Source: an uncultured Collinsella sp. (GTDB lineage: Bacteria > Actinomycetota > Coriobacteriia > Coriobacteriales > Coriobacteriaceae). Taken from it: 6,182 bases of DNA. Below are positions 1 to 6,182 of this stretch, one piece after another (the stretch's first letter is position 1; the number at the start of each line of letters is the position of its first letter). The stretch is from positions 1-6,182 of the forward strand of contig USHS01000083.1 in the NCBI GenBank assembly GCA_900554585.1, read 5' to 3'. A model generated the notes under the pieces. That model was not told where the DNA came from. It saw only the letters and a list, made by a program, of their open reading frames with translations, and ran no database searches. Made by a program: the position numbers and the translations under genes.

Positions 1-12
1 GTTGGTGTAAGG
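1..12. repeat. Inner part of the left terminal inverted repeat of the IS
   Basis: These 12 bases are the exact reverse complement of 1461-1472. The match stops at base 13 (G here, C at the mirrored position), which sets the inner boundary of the repeat. The outer part, about 16 bases, lies before the window. Confidence 0.8.
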
Positions 13-13
13 G

Positions 14-102
14 GCCGCTTCCCTGGCCGTAAAAAGCAGGAAGCGGCTATCGCCTAGAATTTGAATTGCTTAGGTTCAGATTCACAGAAAGGCGATAACC
101 GC
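14..102 (+). promoter_or_regulatory. Transposase leader with a candidate -10 box and two competing hairpins
   Basis: Hairpin A pairs 14-22 (GCCGCTTCC) with 39-47 (GGAAGCGGC), 9 bp with a 16-base loop. Hairpin B pairs 43-54 (GCGGCTATCGCC) with 91-102 (GGCGATAACCGC) with one mismatch. Both use 43-47, so they cannot form together. Arm 91-102 covers the end of the weak ribosome-binding sequence AAAGGCG (88-94) just before the ATG at 105. TAGAAT at 55-60 resembles a -10 box, but no good -35 box is visible about 17 bases upstream. A transcript starting near 67 would lack the left arm of hairpin B and leave the ribosome-binding site open; read-in transcripts from outside would carry both arms. The pairings are seen; the regulatory role is inferred. 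Confidence 0.4.
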
Positions 103-104
103 AT

Positions 105-1385
105 ATGGACAAGATACACGAGATTGCCGGCGACGGCACCCAGATGCCGAGATTCGACGACGGCATGGTGAACATGGCCGAGCTCATAAGGGTGATGGCC
201 GAGTCGCTCGTCAACGAGATCATGGACGCCCAGGCCGACGAGGCCTGCAACGCCGGCAACCGGAGGAACGGCTACCGCGAGCGCAAGCTCGCCACCAGCG
301 TCGGCACCATCAACCTCAGGATCCCGAAGCTGCGCGCCGGCAGCTACTTCCCGGAGGACCTGATCGAGCGTTACTCGCGCGCTGACCGCGCGGTCGTCGC
401 CGCGGTGTCCGAGATGGTGACCAACGGCGTGTCCACCAGGAAGGTCAAGCGCGTGGCGCAGTCCATGGGCATCGACAGGATGAGCGCCAGCCAGGTGTCG
501 AGGATATGCTCATCGCTGGACGAGTCGGTCGCCGACCTGCAGGAACGCGACCTGTCGGAAGTGGGTTACCCCTACATCTGGCTCGACGCCACCTACATCA
601 AGTGCAGGGACGCCGGGCGCGTGCAGTCGACCGCGCTCGTGACCGCCATCGGCGCCGGCTCGAGCGGGTACAGGCGCCTTCTGGGGCTCGACGCCATCGA
701 CACCGAGTCCTACGACGGCTGGAAGTCGTTCCTGCTGTCGCTGCGGGCGCGCGGGGTCGACGGCGTCGCCTGCGTCACGAGCGATGCCCACGAGGGCCTC
801 AAGCGCGCCATCCAGGAGGTCTTCCCGGGCGCCGAGTGGCAGCGATGCATCGTGCACCTGATGCGCAACGCCGCCGGCAACGCGCAGACCAGGCAGAAAA
901 AGGGCGCCGTGCTTGGCATCCTGAAGGCCGTGTTCGCCGAGCGCGACCCCGAGCTCGTGAGGGAGCTCTACCAACTCGCAACCGCCAAGATCGAGGGCTT
1001 CTGCCCCAAGGCCGCCGAGCTTTTGGAGGAGGCCGAGGCCGACGCCCTGGCCTACCTGGACTTCCCCTACGAGCACCACGTCAGGCTGCGCACCAACAAC
1101 GTGCAGGAGCGCGCCAACCGCGAGCTCAAGCGCCGCAGCCGCGTCGTGCAGGTCTTCCCGAGCAGGAAGTCGCTCATCAGGATGATGGGGGCCGTGTTCG
1201 CCGAGATGGACGAGGACTGGGCGGGCCGCCGATGGTTCAGCGACGACTCCATCGGCAGGGCCGTCGAGGGCGCCAAGGTCAACGCCCCGGCACCCGGCTA
1301 CGAGGGAACCGCCGCCGAGCATGCGGCCAGAATAATCGAGCTGGTCCTGGCCGACAATCCGATTCCCGGCAGGAAGGCGGCGTAG
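105..1385 (+). CDS. IS256-family (mutator-type) transposase
   Basis: This DDE transposase of 426 residues cuts and joins the IS ends; the family usually runs 390-430 residues, so it is full length. The catalytic triad is visible: D161 in WLDATYIK, D227 in VTSDAHEGL and E335 in RTNNVQERANRELKRR. The C/H signature after the second Asp is present at QRCIVHLMRN (C248, H251). The N-terminal region has the usual RNGYRERKL segment (55-62) and IPKLRAGSYFPEDL (73-86). The ATG at 105 is the first start in frame and gives the expected N-terminus; the ribosome-binding sequence AAAGGCG at 88-94 is weak and rather distant. Codon use differs from the neighbours: AGG for arginine and C-ending codons are much more frequent than in ftsH or the MATE gene, consistent with a mobile origin. 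No frameshift or internal stop is seen. Confidence 0.95.
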   Translation: MDKIHEIAGDGTQMPRFDDGMVNMAELIRVMAESLVNEIMDAQADEACNAGNRRNGYRERKLATSVGTINLRIPKLRAGSYFPEDLIERYSRADRAVVAAVSEMVTNGVSTRKVKRVAQSMGIDRMSASQVSRICSSLDESVADLQERDLSEVGYPYIWLDATYIKCRDAGRVQSTALVTAIGAGSSGYRRLLGLDAIDTESYDGWKSFLLSLRARGVDGVACVTSDAHEGLKRAIQEVFPGAEWQRCIVHLMRNAAGNAQTRQKKGAVLGILKAVFAERDPELVRELYQLATAKIEGFCPKAAELLEEAEADALAYLDFPYEHHVRLRTNNVQERANRELKRRSRVVQVFPSRKSLIRMMGAVFAEMDEDWAGRRWFSDDSIGRAVEGAKVNAPAPGYEGTAAEHAARIIELVLADNPIPGRKAA

Positions 1386-1460
1386 CATGCGATAGAATGG
1401 CGGAATTCTAGGTGATTCTCGGCTCACTCAGGCGGCCTCCGGCCACCATCGCGAGCCGAG
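1386..1460. other. Structured non-coding right end of the IS
   Basis: After the transposase stop there are 75 bases rich in inverted repeats. TAGAAT (1393-1398) pairs with ATTCTA (1405-1410). CTCGGCTC (1418-1425) pairs perfectly with GAGCCGAG (1453-1460), enclosing a small GGCC-TCC-GGCC hairpin (1434-1444). No run of T follows, so this is not a classical terminator. AATTCTAGG at 1404-1412 is the exact reverse complement of CCTAGAATT at 53-61 near the left end, a possible subterminal transposase site. Confidence 0.5.
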
Positions 1461-1637
1461 CCTTACACCAACTTTCGCGACACTACCCGTGGGCAGGCCG
1501 CCAAAGACCTCAGGGCACACCAAGAGGACCTCGGTTCCCGTGCGCTCGCAAGCCTCGACCAGCTCGCGATGGTAGTTGTCGAGCCCGTTATACTTGCAGC
1601 TCTCGCCCATCAAGCAGGCACTTACCACGATCTTCAT
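1428..1637 (-). pseudogene. DUF523 family gene, interrupted by the IS (N-terminal 50 codons)
   Basis: The frame from the ATG at 1635-1637 begins MKIVVSACLMGESCKYNG, the cysteine-rich N-terminus typical of DUF523 (usually about 140-160 residues, function not established). It continues to CPEVFGGLPT, another family hallmark, ending at 1488. At that point the IS right end begins. The frame runs on for 19 IS-encoded residues (GSVAKVGVR...) to a TGA at 1428-1430, so a 69-residue hybrid could be made. A ribosome-binding site GGGAAGAG sits just upstream of the ATG. An in-frame ATG at 1698-1700 was rejected as start because it lies upstream of the ftsH terminator hairpin and adds nothing that looks like the family. 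Cys8, Cys14 and Cys41 remain, but over half the domain is lost; the missing 3' part should lie left of the window. The gene is on the same strand as ftsH, 76 bases downstream. Confidence 0.85.
1461..1488. repeat. Right terminal inverted repeat of the IS
   Basis: Positions 1461-1472 mirror the window's first 12 bases. Read inward from outside (minus strand), the end starts GGGTAGTGTCGCGAAA and runs into GTTGGTGTAAGG, about 28 bases. The outer limit is inferred from where DUF523 homology stops and is uncertain by one to three bases, because the flanking codon ends in bases that could belong to either side. Confidence 0.75.
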
Positions 1638-1655
1638 ATACAACTCTTCCCACGC

Positions 1656-1690
1656 AAAACGCCCCATTTGAGATGGACACTCACATGGGG
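1656..1690 (-). terminator. Probable intrinsic terminator downstream of ftsH
   Basis: On the minus strand CCCCATGTGAG (1690-1680) pairs with CTCAAATGGGG (1672-1662) across a 7-base loop, an 11-base-pair stem with one mismatch. It is followed after CG by TTTT (1659-1656). It begins 24 bases after the ftsH stop and ends before the DUF523 ribosome-binding site. The T tract is short, so termination may be partial. The other strand has no T tract after the stem, so the element points in the ftsH direction. Confidence 0.6.
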
Positions 1691-1713
1691 CGATCAACAC
1701 TGCGCAACTAGTA

Positions 1714-3621
1714 TTACTGCTGCTTTGGCATCAGCGGATTCTCGCGCGTAAGGAGATTCATAAACTCCTCGCCCGTAATCGTCTCCTTCTTGTACAGATA
1801 ACGAGCCAGCTCGTGGAGCTTAAACTTGTTCTCTTTCAGAATCTGCAGCGCGCGATCGTGCGCATCCTCGATCAGCTTGGCGACAATCGCGTCCACGCGC
1901 TCGGCCGTACCGGGGGCGCAGGTGAGCGACGTGTCCTGGTTGAGGTACGCATTCTGGACGGTACCGAGCGCCATCATGCCAAACTCATCGGACATACCAA
2001 AGCGCGTCACCATGTTACGGGCGAGCTTGGTGGCCTGCTCGATATCGTTGGCGGCACCGGTCGTCATCTCGCCAAAGATGAGCTCCTCGGCTGCACGGCC
2101 ACCGCAATAGACGGCGAGCTTGTCCAGGACCTCCTGGCGTGTGGTCAGGAAGCGCTCATCCTCCTCGACCTGCATGGTGTAGCCCAGAGCACCGCTCGTG
2201 CGCGGCACGATGGTAATCTTCGTGACCGGCGCAGAACCCTTTTGGCGGGCAGCAACGATGGCATGACCGATCTCGTGGTAAGAAACGACCTGTTTCTCGT
2301 GGTCGGACAGCACCGTGGACTTGCGCTGCTGACCGGCGATGACGACCTCCACCGACTCCTCAAAGTCGTCCTGCGTAGCGCGCTTGCGACCCTCGCGGAC
2401 GGCACGCAGGGCGCCCTCGTTGATGATGTTGGCAAGCTCTGCGCCGGAAGCGCCCGCCGCCATACGCGCGATGGTGTGGAAGTCCACATCGTCGCCCACA
2501 CGGATTTTGCGCGCATGCACGCCGAGGATGTTCTTGCGACCGGTCAGGTCGGGCAGCTCAACGGGGATGCGGCGGTCAAAACGACCGGGGCGAAGCAGGG
2601 CCGGATCAAGGCTGTCGGGGCGGTTGGTAGCAGCGAGGACGACGATACCCTTGTGGTTATCGAAGCCGTCCATCTCGGTCAACAACTGGTTGAGCGTTTG
2701 CTCGCGCTCGTCGTTGCCGCTAAAGCCGCCGCCGTCACGCTTTTTGCCGATGGTATCGATCTCGTCGATAAAGACGATGCACGGGGCCTTTTCCTTGGCC
2801 TGCTTAAACAGATCGCGGACCTTGGCGGCGCCACGGCCGACGAACATCTCGACGAACTCAGAACCCGAAATGCTAAAGAACGGCACGCCCGCCTCGCCGG
2901 CAACAGCCTTGGCAAGCAGGGTTTTACCGGTACCCGGAGGGCCAACAAGGAGAGCACCGCGCGGCAGCTTCGCGCCAATTTCCTCGTAGCGCTGCGGCTT
3001 CTCCAGAAAGTCGACGACCTCCTTGAGGGATTCCTTGGCCTCTTCCTGGCCAGCGACATCCTTAAAGGTCACGCCCACATCCTTGGAGGCGATAACGCGA
3101 GCGCCGGACTTACCCAGTCCACCGCCGCCAAAGCCACCGCCGCCAAAGTTCATAGACGGGCCGTCATCGCCCATAGCCTTCTTCATACGGCGGTTGAGCC
3201 ACCAACCGATCAGGAAGAAGATGGCCATGGGAAGAATAAGCGTAAGCAGGTAGTAGGTCATCAGACCCGAGTTTTTATCGGGAACGACCGACTCCAGGGA
3301 CGCACCGGATTCAAGCACACGATCGGTAAAGCCCGCGTCATTCGGCACACCGGTCGTCTTGTAGGCGATGTTCTCGTCCTCGCCCTTCTTGGTGTAATAA
3401 ATGGTGTAATCGTCGGTATTGTACTCGACCTTGTCGACACTCTTCTTATCGAGCGCTTTGACAAACGTCGAGTAATCGGTCTTCGTAATCTGCTGCGTGT
3501 GACCGATGTTGGGGAACAGAACGGTCGAGAGCACGAGGTAGACGACGAAGGCGATGAGCACGTAGAGGATCATATTCCGTCTACGTTTGTTGTCATCCAT
3601 CTCCATCTGCTTGAACTCCAT
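1714..3621 (-). CDS. ftsH: ATP-dependent zinc metalloprotease FtsH
   Basis: FtsH is a membrane-anchored hexameric AAA+ protease that extracts and degrades misfolded or short-lived membrane and cytosolic proteins. The 635-residue protein shows the full domain order: cytoplasmic N-terminus, membrane segment 1 (about 17-36), an extracytoplasmic region (about 40-118), membrane segment 2 (about 121-141), a glycine-rich linker (159-170), then the AAA+ module. That module has Walker A GPPGTGKT (227-234), pore loop FVEMFVG (256-262), Walker B VFIDEID (283-289) and the second region of homology [20 protein letters not shown] (331-350). The zinc site is HEIGH (449-453) with the third ligand probably D526 in AANDIEQ. 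HEIGH replaces the commoner HEAGH but keeps HExxH. The C-terminal tail is short. The start is uncertain: the first ATG (3619-3621) has no clear ribosome-binding site, whereas Met6 (3604-3606) has GGAG nine bases upstream. ftsH is transcribed away from the corrinoid adenosyltransferase gene and ends at a probable terminator. Confidence 0.98.
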   Translation of the reverse strand: MEFKQMEMDDNKRRRNMILYVLIAFVVYLVLSTVLFPNIGHTQQITKTDYSTFVKALDKKSVDKVEYNTDDYTIYYTKKGEDENIAYKTTGVPNDAGFTDRVLESGASLESVVPDKNSGLMTYYLLTLILPMAIFFLIGWWLNRRMKKAMGDDGPSMNFGGGGFGGGGLGKSGARVIASKDVGVTFKDVAGQEEAKESLKEVVDFLEKPQRYEEIGAKLPRGALLVGPPGTGKTLLAKAVAGEAGVPFFSISGSEFVEMFVGRGAAKVRDLFKQAKEKAPCIVFIDEIDTIGKKRDGGGFSGNDEREQTLNQLLTEMDGFDNHKGIVVLAATNRPDSLDPALLRPGRFDRRIPVELPDLTGRKNILGVHARKIRVGDDVDFHTIARMAAGASGAELANIINEGALRAVREGRKRATQDDFEESVEVVIAGQQRKSTVLSDHEKQVVSYHEIGHAIVAARQKGSAPVTKITIVPRTSGALGYTMQVEEDERFLTTRQEVLDKLAVYCGGRAAEELIFGEMTTGAANDIEQATKLARNMVTRFGMSDEFGMMALGTVQNAYLNQDTSLTCAPGTAERVDAIVAKLIEDAHDRALQILKENKFKLHELARYLYKKETITGEEFMNLLTRENPLMPKQQ

Positions 3622-3693
3622 CTACTGGGGTTGATAATGCTATCTAGAATACCCAACCCGGACGGCGATAAACCGACGCCGAGCACGAAAGGA
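3611..3693 (+). promoter_or_regulatory. Divergent intergenic region with a candidate cobO promoter and ribosome-binding site
   Basis: ftsH and the adenosyltransferase gene diverge across 77 bases (3622-3698). On the plus strand TTGAAC (3611-3616) and GATAAT (3633-3638), 16 bases apart, resemble -35 and -10 boxes. The -35 would lie inside the ftsH start region, and the leader would be about 55 bases. GATAATGCTATC (3633-3644) is a short palindrome that could be an operator, but is too short to assert. AAAGGA (3688-3693), five bases before the ATG at 3699, is a good ribosome-binding site. I found no convincing promoter for ftsH on the other strand, and no cobalamin riboswitch, for which the gap is too short. 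Confidence 0.35.
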
Positions 3694-3698
3694 CAGAG

Positions 3699-4184
3699 AT
3701 GGCATCACTGGAAGTCGGCAAGGTTCAGATCTATACGGGCGACGGCAAGGGCAAAACCACGGCCGCGCTGGGGCTCGCGCTGCGCGCCACGGGTTATGGG
3801 CTCGACGTACTCATGCTGCAGTTTGCCAAGAAGCTGCACTGCGCCGAACACGATGCCGCGCCGCGCCTGGGACTGCGCATTATACAGGCCGATCGCGACA
3901 CGCCCGAGGCTTGCGCCGAGCAGATCATGGAACTTGCACGCGAACAGATCTCGCAGGTCGACGTGCTCATTTTGGACGAACTCGGCGAGGCCATGCGCCG
4001 CGGCTTTGTGACGCGCGAGGATGTCGAAGCGCTGATCGCGATAAAGCCCGCCACTACGGAGCTCGTGCTCACCGGCCGGGGCCTGCTGCCCCTCGCAGAC
4101 CTCGCGGACCTGGTCACCGAAATGCGCCCCGTCAAACACTACTTCGACGAAGGCCTCCTAGCCCGTCAAGGCATCGAATACTAA
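3699..4184 (+). CDS. cobO: CobO/BtuR-family corrinoid adenosyltransferase, short form
   Basis: Members of this family transfer the 5'-deoxyadenosyl group of ATP to the cobalt of a reduced corrinoid, giving the coenzyme B12 form, in the cytoplasm. Seen in the 161 residues: the P-loop TGDGKGKTTAALG (13-25), which binds ATP in the reversed way known for this family; ALRATGYGLDVLMLQF (27-42); a Walker B-like LILDEL (90-95); TGRG (125-128); and the strongly diagnostic C-terminal VTEMRPVKHYF (139-149) ending in GIEY. E. coli BtuR has about 196 residues. The shortfall lies mainly between QFAKK (41-45) and the ACAEQIMELA helix (71-80), where relatives carry the FTW-containing segment near the corrinoid. 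Here that stretch is only about 25 residues. Substrate choice or activity could differ. The ATG at 3699 is supported by AAAGGA five bases upstream. No other cobalamin gene is in the window. The family is clear; the exact substrate is not. Confidence 0.9.
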   Translation: MASLEVGKVQIYTGDGKGKTTAALGLALRATGYGLDVLMLQFAKKLHCAEHDAAPRLGLRIIQADRDTPEACAEQIMELAREQISQVDVLILDELGEAMRRGFVTREDVEALIAIKPATTELVLTGRGLLPLADLADLVTEMRPVKHYFDEGLLARQGIEY

Positions 4185-4271
4185 ATGACCCGAAAGGGAC
4201 GGAGGAAAACGGATCATTTCGCCTTAACGCCGGGCCAATGATCCGTTTTCCTCCGTCCCCTACGGGTCATT
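4184..4271. repeat. 88-base intergenic palindrome between convergent genes
   Basis: The inner arms GGGACGGAGGAAAACGGATC followed by ATT (4196-4218) and their reverse complement (4237-4259) match perfectly over 23 bases around an 18-base loop (4219-4236). Outer arms AATGACCC (4184-4191) and GGGTCATT (4264-4271) also match perfectly, separated from the inner arms by unpaired GAAA (4192-4195) and CTAC (4260-4263). The outer arms overlap the stop codons of the adenosyltransferase gene (4182-4184) and the MATE gene (4270-4272). As RNA it would fold strongly in either direction and could act as a bidirectional terminator, but no T run follows the stem on either strand. Its length and perfection, more than a terminator needs, suggest a dispersed intergenic repeat; this is inference. 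Confidence 0.85.
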
Positions 4272-5619
4272 AGGCAGTGGCGCGGCCGAGCCAGTTGCCG
4301 CTGTGGTGGTAGATGGTGAACATCGTGGCCGTGATGAGCCAGGTTACGGGGTAAACCAGCAGCAGGTGCTCAAGCGACGGATCGAACGGCATAATCGCAA
4401 ACACCCAGATCACCCTGAGCACGACAGTGCCAAAAATCGTGAGCAGCATGGGCTGAAGGCTCACGCCGGCGCCGCGGATAGAGCCCGACGCGTTCTCGAT
4501 AATCGAGAAGATTGCGTAGAACGGCGCGATGAAATGAAGAATCGTCGTGGTGTACGCCGCAATCGAAGCATCGTCGACAAACAGACGCGACAGAGGACCC
4601 GAGAACACCAGCAGCACGGCAGACAGGCCACCAATGAGCATAAACGACAGCACGAGCGACGTGTGGTATCCCTTTCGCATGCGATCGTAATTGCGCGCAC
4701 CAAAGTTCTGCGCCGAGAACGTAGTGATCGACACGCCGAGCGCCTCGGTCACCATCCAGATAATGCCGTCCAGGCGGCCGGAAAGACCCCAAGCGGTCGT
4801 GACATCGGCACCAAACGAATTGACCGACACCTGAATCAAAACGTTCGAGATCGAATACGCCGCAGACTGAACGCCCAGCGGCAAGCCGCACGAAAGCATG
4901 CTCTTGCAGATACCGGGGTCAATACCGAGCTTGGATAGCGACAACCGCCACGCCCCCGGAGCGCGCATCATGCGGATCACAATCATCGTGGCATTGGTGC
5001 AGATAGTCAGCGCCACCGCGATGCCGCAGCCCAGAGCCTCCATATGAAGCACGGCGACAAAAAGAATGTCGAATGCCACATTGACGAAGCAGCCGGAGGC
5101 AATAATGACCGCCGGACCACGCGTATCGCCCACGGCGCGCAACAGCGCAGTCCCCATATTGAGCAGCAGCGCCGCAAACATGGCGGCAAAGTAGCAACGG
5201 GCATATGCCACGCCCTCGGCCAGCAGCTCATGCGGTGTATTCATCAACACAAGCATGGGCTCAACGAACACTATGCCAAGAATCGAGAAAACGATACCGC
5301 CCACCAGCGCGAGGGTCATGGCCGTATGGACCGAACGACTCAGTCGCTCATCATCGTGCTGGCCAAAATACTGACCGGTAATGACCGCGCAGCCGGCGCC
5401 GACGCCAACGCAAAAGCCAATGCAGAGCTCGGTGAGCACCATCGTGGCCTGAATGCCACCCAGTGCAAGCTTGCCGCCAAACTGACCGACGATATAGGTA
5501 CCGATAAGCGTGTAGGCCTGCTGAAAAAACGAGCTAAAGAAGATAGGGACGCACAGCGACAGCAGCTGTTGCCAAATGACACCCTGCGTTACATCGATAG
5601 CCGTAGATTTCTTAGCCAC
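4270..5619 (-). CDS. MATE family efflux transporter
   Basis: This is a multidrug and toxin extrusion protein, an inner-membrane antiporter that exports organic, often cationic, compounds in exchange for Na+ or H+. The 449 residues are almost wholly hydrophobic with about 12 membrane segments, the normal size and architecture. Family motifs appear in both halves: TGQYFGQHDDERLSRSVH (81-98) matches FSAQNFGARNYDRMRKGY (301-318), and ALLRAVGDTRGPAVI (158-172) matches SGSIRGAGVSLQPM (378-391), reflecting the internal duplication of these proteins. The start is GTG (5617-5619), preceded closely by the strong ribosome-binding site GGGGAGGG (5630-5623); no ATG nearby fits. It converges on the adenosyltransferase gene, and its stop lies inside the 88-base palindrome. 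It is on the same strand as the methyltransferase upstream, but the 125-base gap makes a separate promoter likely. The substrate cannot be told from sequence; relation to the NorM or DinF subgroup was not resolved. Confidence 0.95.
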   Translation of the reverse strand: MAKKSTAIDVTQGVIWQQLLSLCVPIFFSSFFQQAYTLIGTYIVGQFGGKLALGGIQATMVLTELCIGFCVGVGAGCAVITGQYFGQHDDERLSRSVHTAMTLALVGGIVFSILGIVFVEPMLVLMNTPHELLAEGVAYARCYFAAMFAALLLNMGTALLRAVGDTRGPAVIIASGCFVNVAFDILFVAVLHMEALGCGIAVALTICTNATMIVIRMMRAPGAWRLSLSKLGIDPGICKSMLSCGLPLGVQSAAYSISNVLIQVSVNSFGADVTTAWGLSGRLDGIIWMVTEALGVSITTFSAQNFGARNYDRMRKGYHTSLVLSFMLIGGLSAVLLVFSGPLSRLFVDDASIAAYTTTILHFIAPFYAIFSIIENASGSIRGAGVSLQPMLLTIFGTVVLRVIWVFAIMPFDPSLEHLLLVYPVTWLITATMFTIYHHSGNWLGRATA

Positions 5620-5744
5620 ACGCCCTCCCCACTAGCGTACGTCATACAACAAAACGGCAATTTAAGACCAAAGCCGACACCAGCTTAGCACCGACCAGCG
5701 TCGGCCGAAACGCCCCGAACCAGAGCCCGGTGCGAAATATCTGT

Positions 5745-6182
5745 TTAGTGATACAAACCCGGCTGGTAGTGATACTCATTGCTCACATGCGGACACAGCT
5801 GCCAAAAGGCGACAGCACTTGCCGCGGCCACGTTGAGCGAATCAACCCCATGCGCCATTGGAATACGCACGGCGCGGTCGCAGCCTGCAATGGTCTTGGC
5901 GCCCAAGCCAGCACCCTCGGTGCCCATAAAGATTGCCAGGCGGTCAATCTCCTGCAGCGCCGGATCGTCCAGCGACACCGAATCATCCGTCAACGCCATG
6001 GCGGCACACGAAAAGCCGGCATCGTGCAACGCCGCCAGCCCATCATGCGGCCATACGCGCGCCTCGCTGCCAATACGCGTCCACGGCACCTGAAACACGG
6101 TTCCCATGCTCACGCGGGCCGAGCGACGATACAGCGGGTCACAGCACGTAGGACTCACCAAAATGCCATCGACGTTCAGCGC
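5745..6182 (-). CDS. TrmH/SpoU-family RNA 2'-O-ribose methyltransferase, C-terminal part
   Basis: The frame is open to the right edge, so the gene is partial: 145 residues are visible, about half of a typical 250-280 residue protein. These SPOUT enzymes use S-adenosylmethionine to methylate ribose 2'-OH groups in rRNA or tRNA. Visible features are ALNVDGILVSP at the window edge, DPLYRRSARVSMGTVFQVPW (visible residues 15-34), SPOUT motif 2 IFMGTEGAGL (84-93) and motif 3 RIPMAHGVDSLNVAAASAV (106-124), which together form the knotted cofactor site. Motif 1, with the catalytic arginine, would lie outside the window. An internal TTG at 6159-6161 is not the true start because conserved sequence continues upstream of it. 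The tail after motif 3 ends SNEYHYQPGLYH, aromatic and histidine-rich. The target (23S rRNA or tRNA) cannot be assigned from this part. Confidence 0.92.
   Translation of the reverse strand, partial: ALNVDGILVSPTCCDPLYRRSARVSMGTVFQVPWTRIGSEARVWPHDGLAALHDAGFSCAAMALTDDSVSLDDPALQEIDRLAIFMGTEGAGLGAKTIAGCDRAVRIPMAHGVDSLNVAAASAVAFWQLCPHVSNEYHYQPGLYH

Larger units (their letters stand above)
1..1488 (+). mobile_element. IS256-family insertion sequence, left end cut by the window edge
   Basis: The element holds one transposase gene between inverted ends. The first 12 bases, GTTGGTGTAAGG, recur as their exact reverse complement at 1461-1472. A GTGTAA core inside the terminal repeat is typical of this family. 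The right end is placed at about 1487-1488 because the reading frame of the interrupted DUF523 gene is recognisable up to there (the GGLPT motif) and foreign below it. By symmetry the left repeat should begin about 16 bases before position 1, so the full element would be about 1.5 kb, a normal size for the family. The target-site duplication of 8-9 bp expected for IS256 elements cannot be tested because the left flank is missing. The transposase frame is intact, so the element may be active. Confidence 0.9.

Noticed and set aside
506..1427. Long open frames of about 300 codons on both strands overlapping the transposase
   Set aside because: Both are shadows of the very GC-rich transposase gene: the plus-strand one is Arg/Gly-rich and the minus-strand one Ala/Gly/Leu/Val-rich, with no recognisable motif. 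The intact DDE transposase accounts for the region.
1638..1700. Upstream in-frame ATG extending the DUF523 fragment by 21 residues
   Set aside because: The extension would be translated from the ftsH terminator hairpin, has no ribosome-binding site, and does not match the family start, which begins at the MKIVVSAC methionine with a good ribosome-binding site.
3622..3698. Cobalamin riboswitch ahead of the adenosyltransferase gene
   Set aside because: The 77-base gap is too short for a B12 riboswitch, and no B12-box-like sequence is visible.
1813..4011. A 732-codon open frame on the plus strand, antisense to ftsH and running into the adenosyltransferase gene
   Set aside because: It lies opposite an unmistakable ftsH and has low-complexity, Arg/His/Leu/Gly/Asp-rich content typical of antisense frames in GC-rich genes. 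Its end overlaps the adenosyltransferase gene in another frame. No family signature is visible.
4303..5688. Plus-strand open frames antisense to the MATE gene
   Set aside because: They are rich in Arg, His and Gln, as expected from the reverse of membrane-protein codons, and show no motif or ribosome-binding site; the MATE frame explains the region.
5620..5744. Possible terminator or promoter between the methyltransferase and MATE genes, including the hairpin CCGAC-CAGC-GTCGG at 5691-5704
   Set aside because: The stem is only 5 bp with no T run on the minus strand. Candidate -35/-10 pairs have poor sequence or wrong spacing. A promoter is expected here, but I cannot place it.

Overview
The window looks like a piece of a high-GC Gram-positive chromosome, most likely Coriobacteriia and close to Collinsella. 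This is inferred from the GC-rich codon use, the FtsH sequence (glycine-rich linker, very short C-terminal tail) and the general style of the genes. No rRNA or other decisive marker is present. No tRNA, CRISPR array, phage gene or defence system was found. Apart from one insertion sequence, the content is housekeeping and transport.

Layout from left to right. Positions 1 to about 1488 hold an almost complete IS256-family insertion sequence: a single 426-residue DDE transposase on the plus strand, with the right terminal inverted repeat intact and the inner 12 bases of the left repeat at the window edge. The element has landed inside a minus-strand DUF523 gene. Only that gene's first 50 codons survive here, and the rest should lie beyond the left edge. 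Upstream of it on the minus strand, past a probable intrinsic terminator, is ftsH (1714-3621), the membrane-bound ATP-dependent zinc protease. A 77-base gap separates ftsH from the divergent plus-strand gene for a short CobO/BtuR-type corrinoid adenosyltransferase (3699-4184). This gene converges on a minus-strand MATE-family multidrug transporter (4270-5619, GTG start). Between the two stop codons lies an 88-base, nearly perfect inverted repeat that includes both stops. At the right edge is the C-terminal part of a minus-strand TrmH/SpoU-type RNA 2'-O-ribose methyltransferase (5745-6182, running off the window).

The genes do not form one pathway. The most notable items are the IS disruption of the DUF523 gene, which gives a hybrid reading frame ending inside the IS; two mutually exclusive hairpins at the IS left end, one of which would bury the transposase ribosome-binding region; the long convergent-gene palindrome, a good candidate for a dispersed intergenic repeat; and a corrinoid adenosyltransferase missing a segment that its better-known relatives have. 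I see no convincing new multi-gene system.
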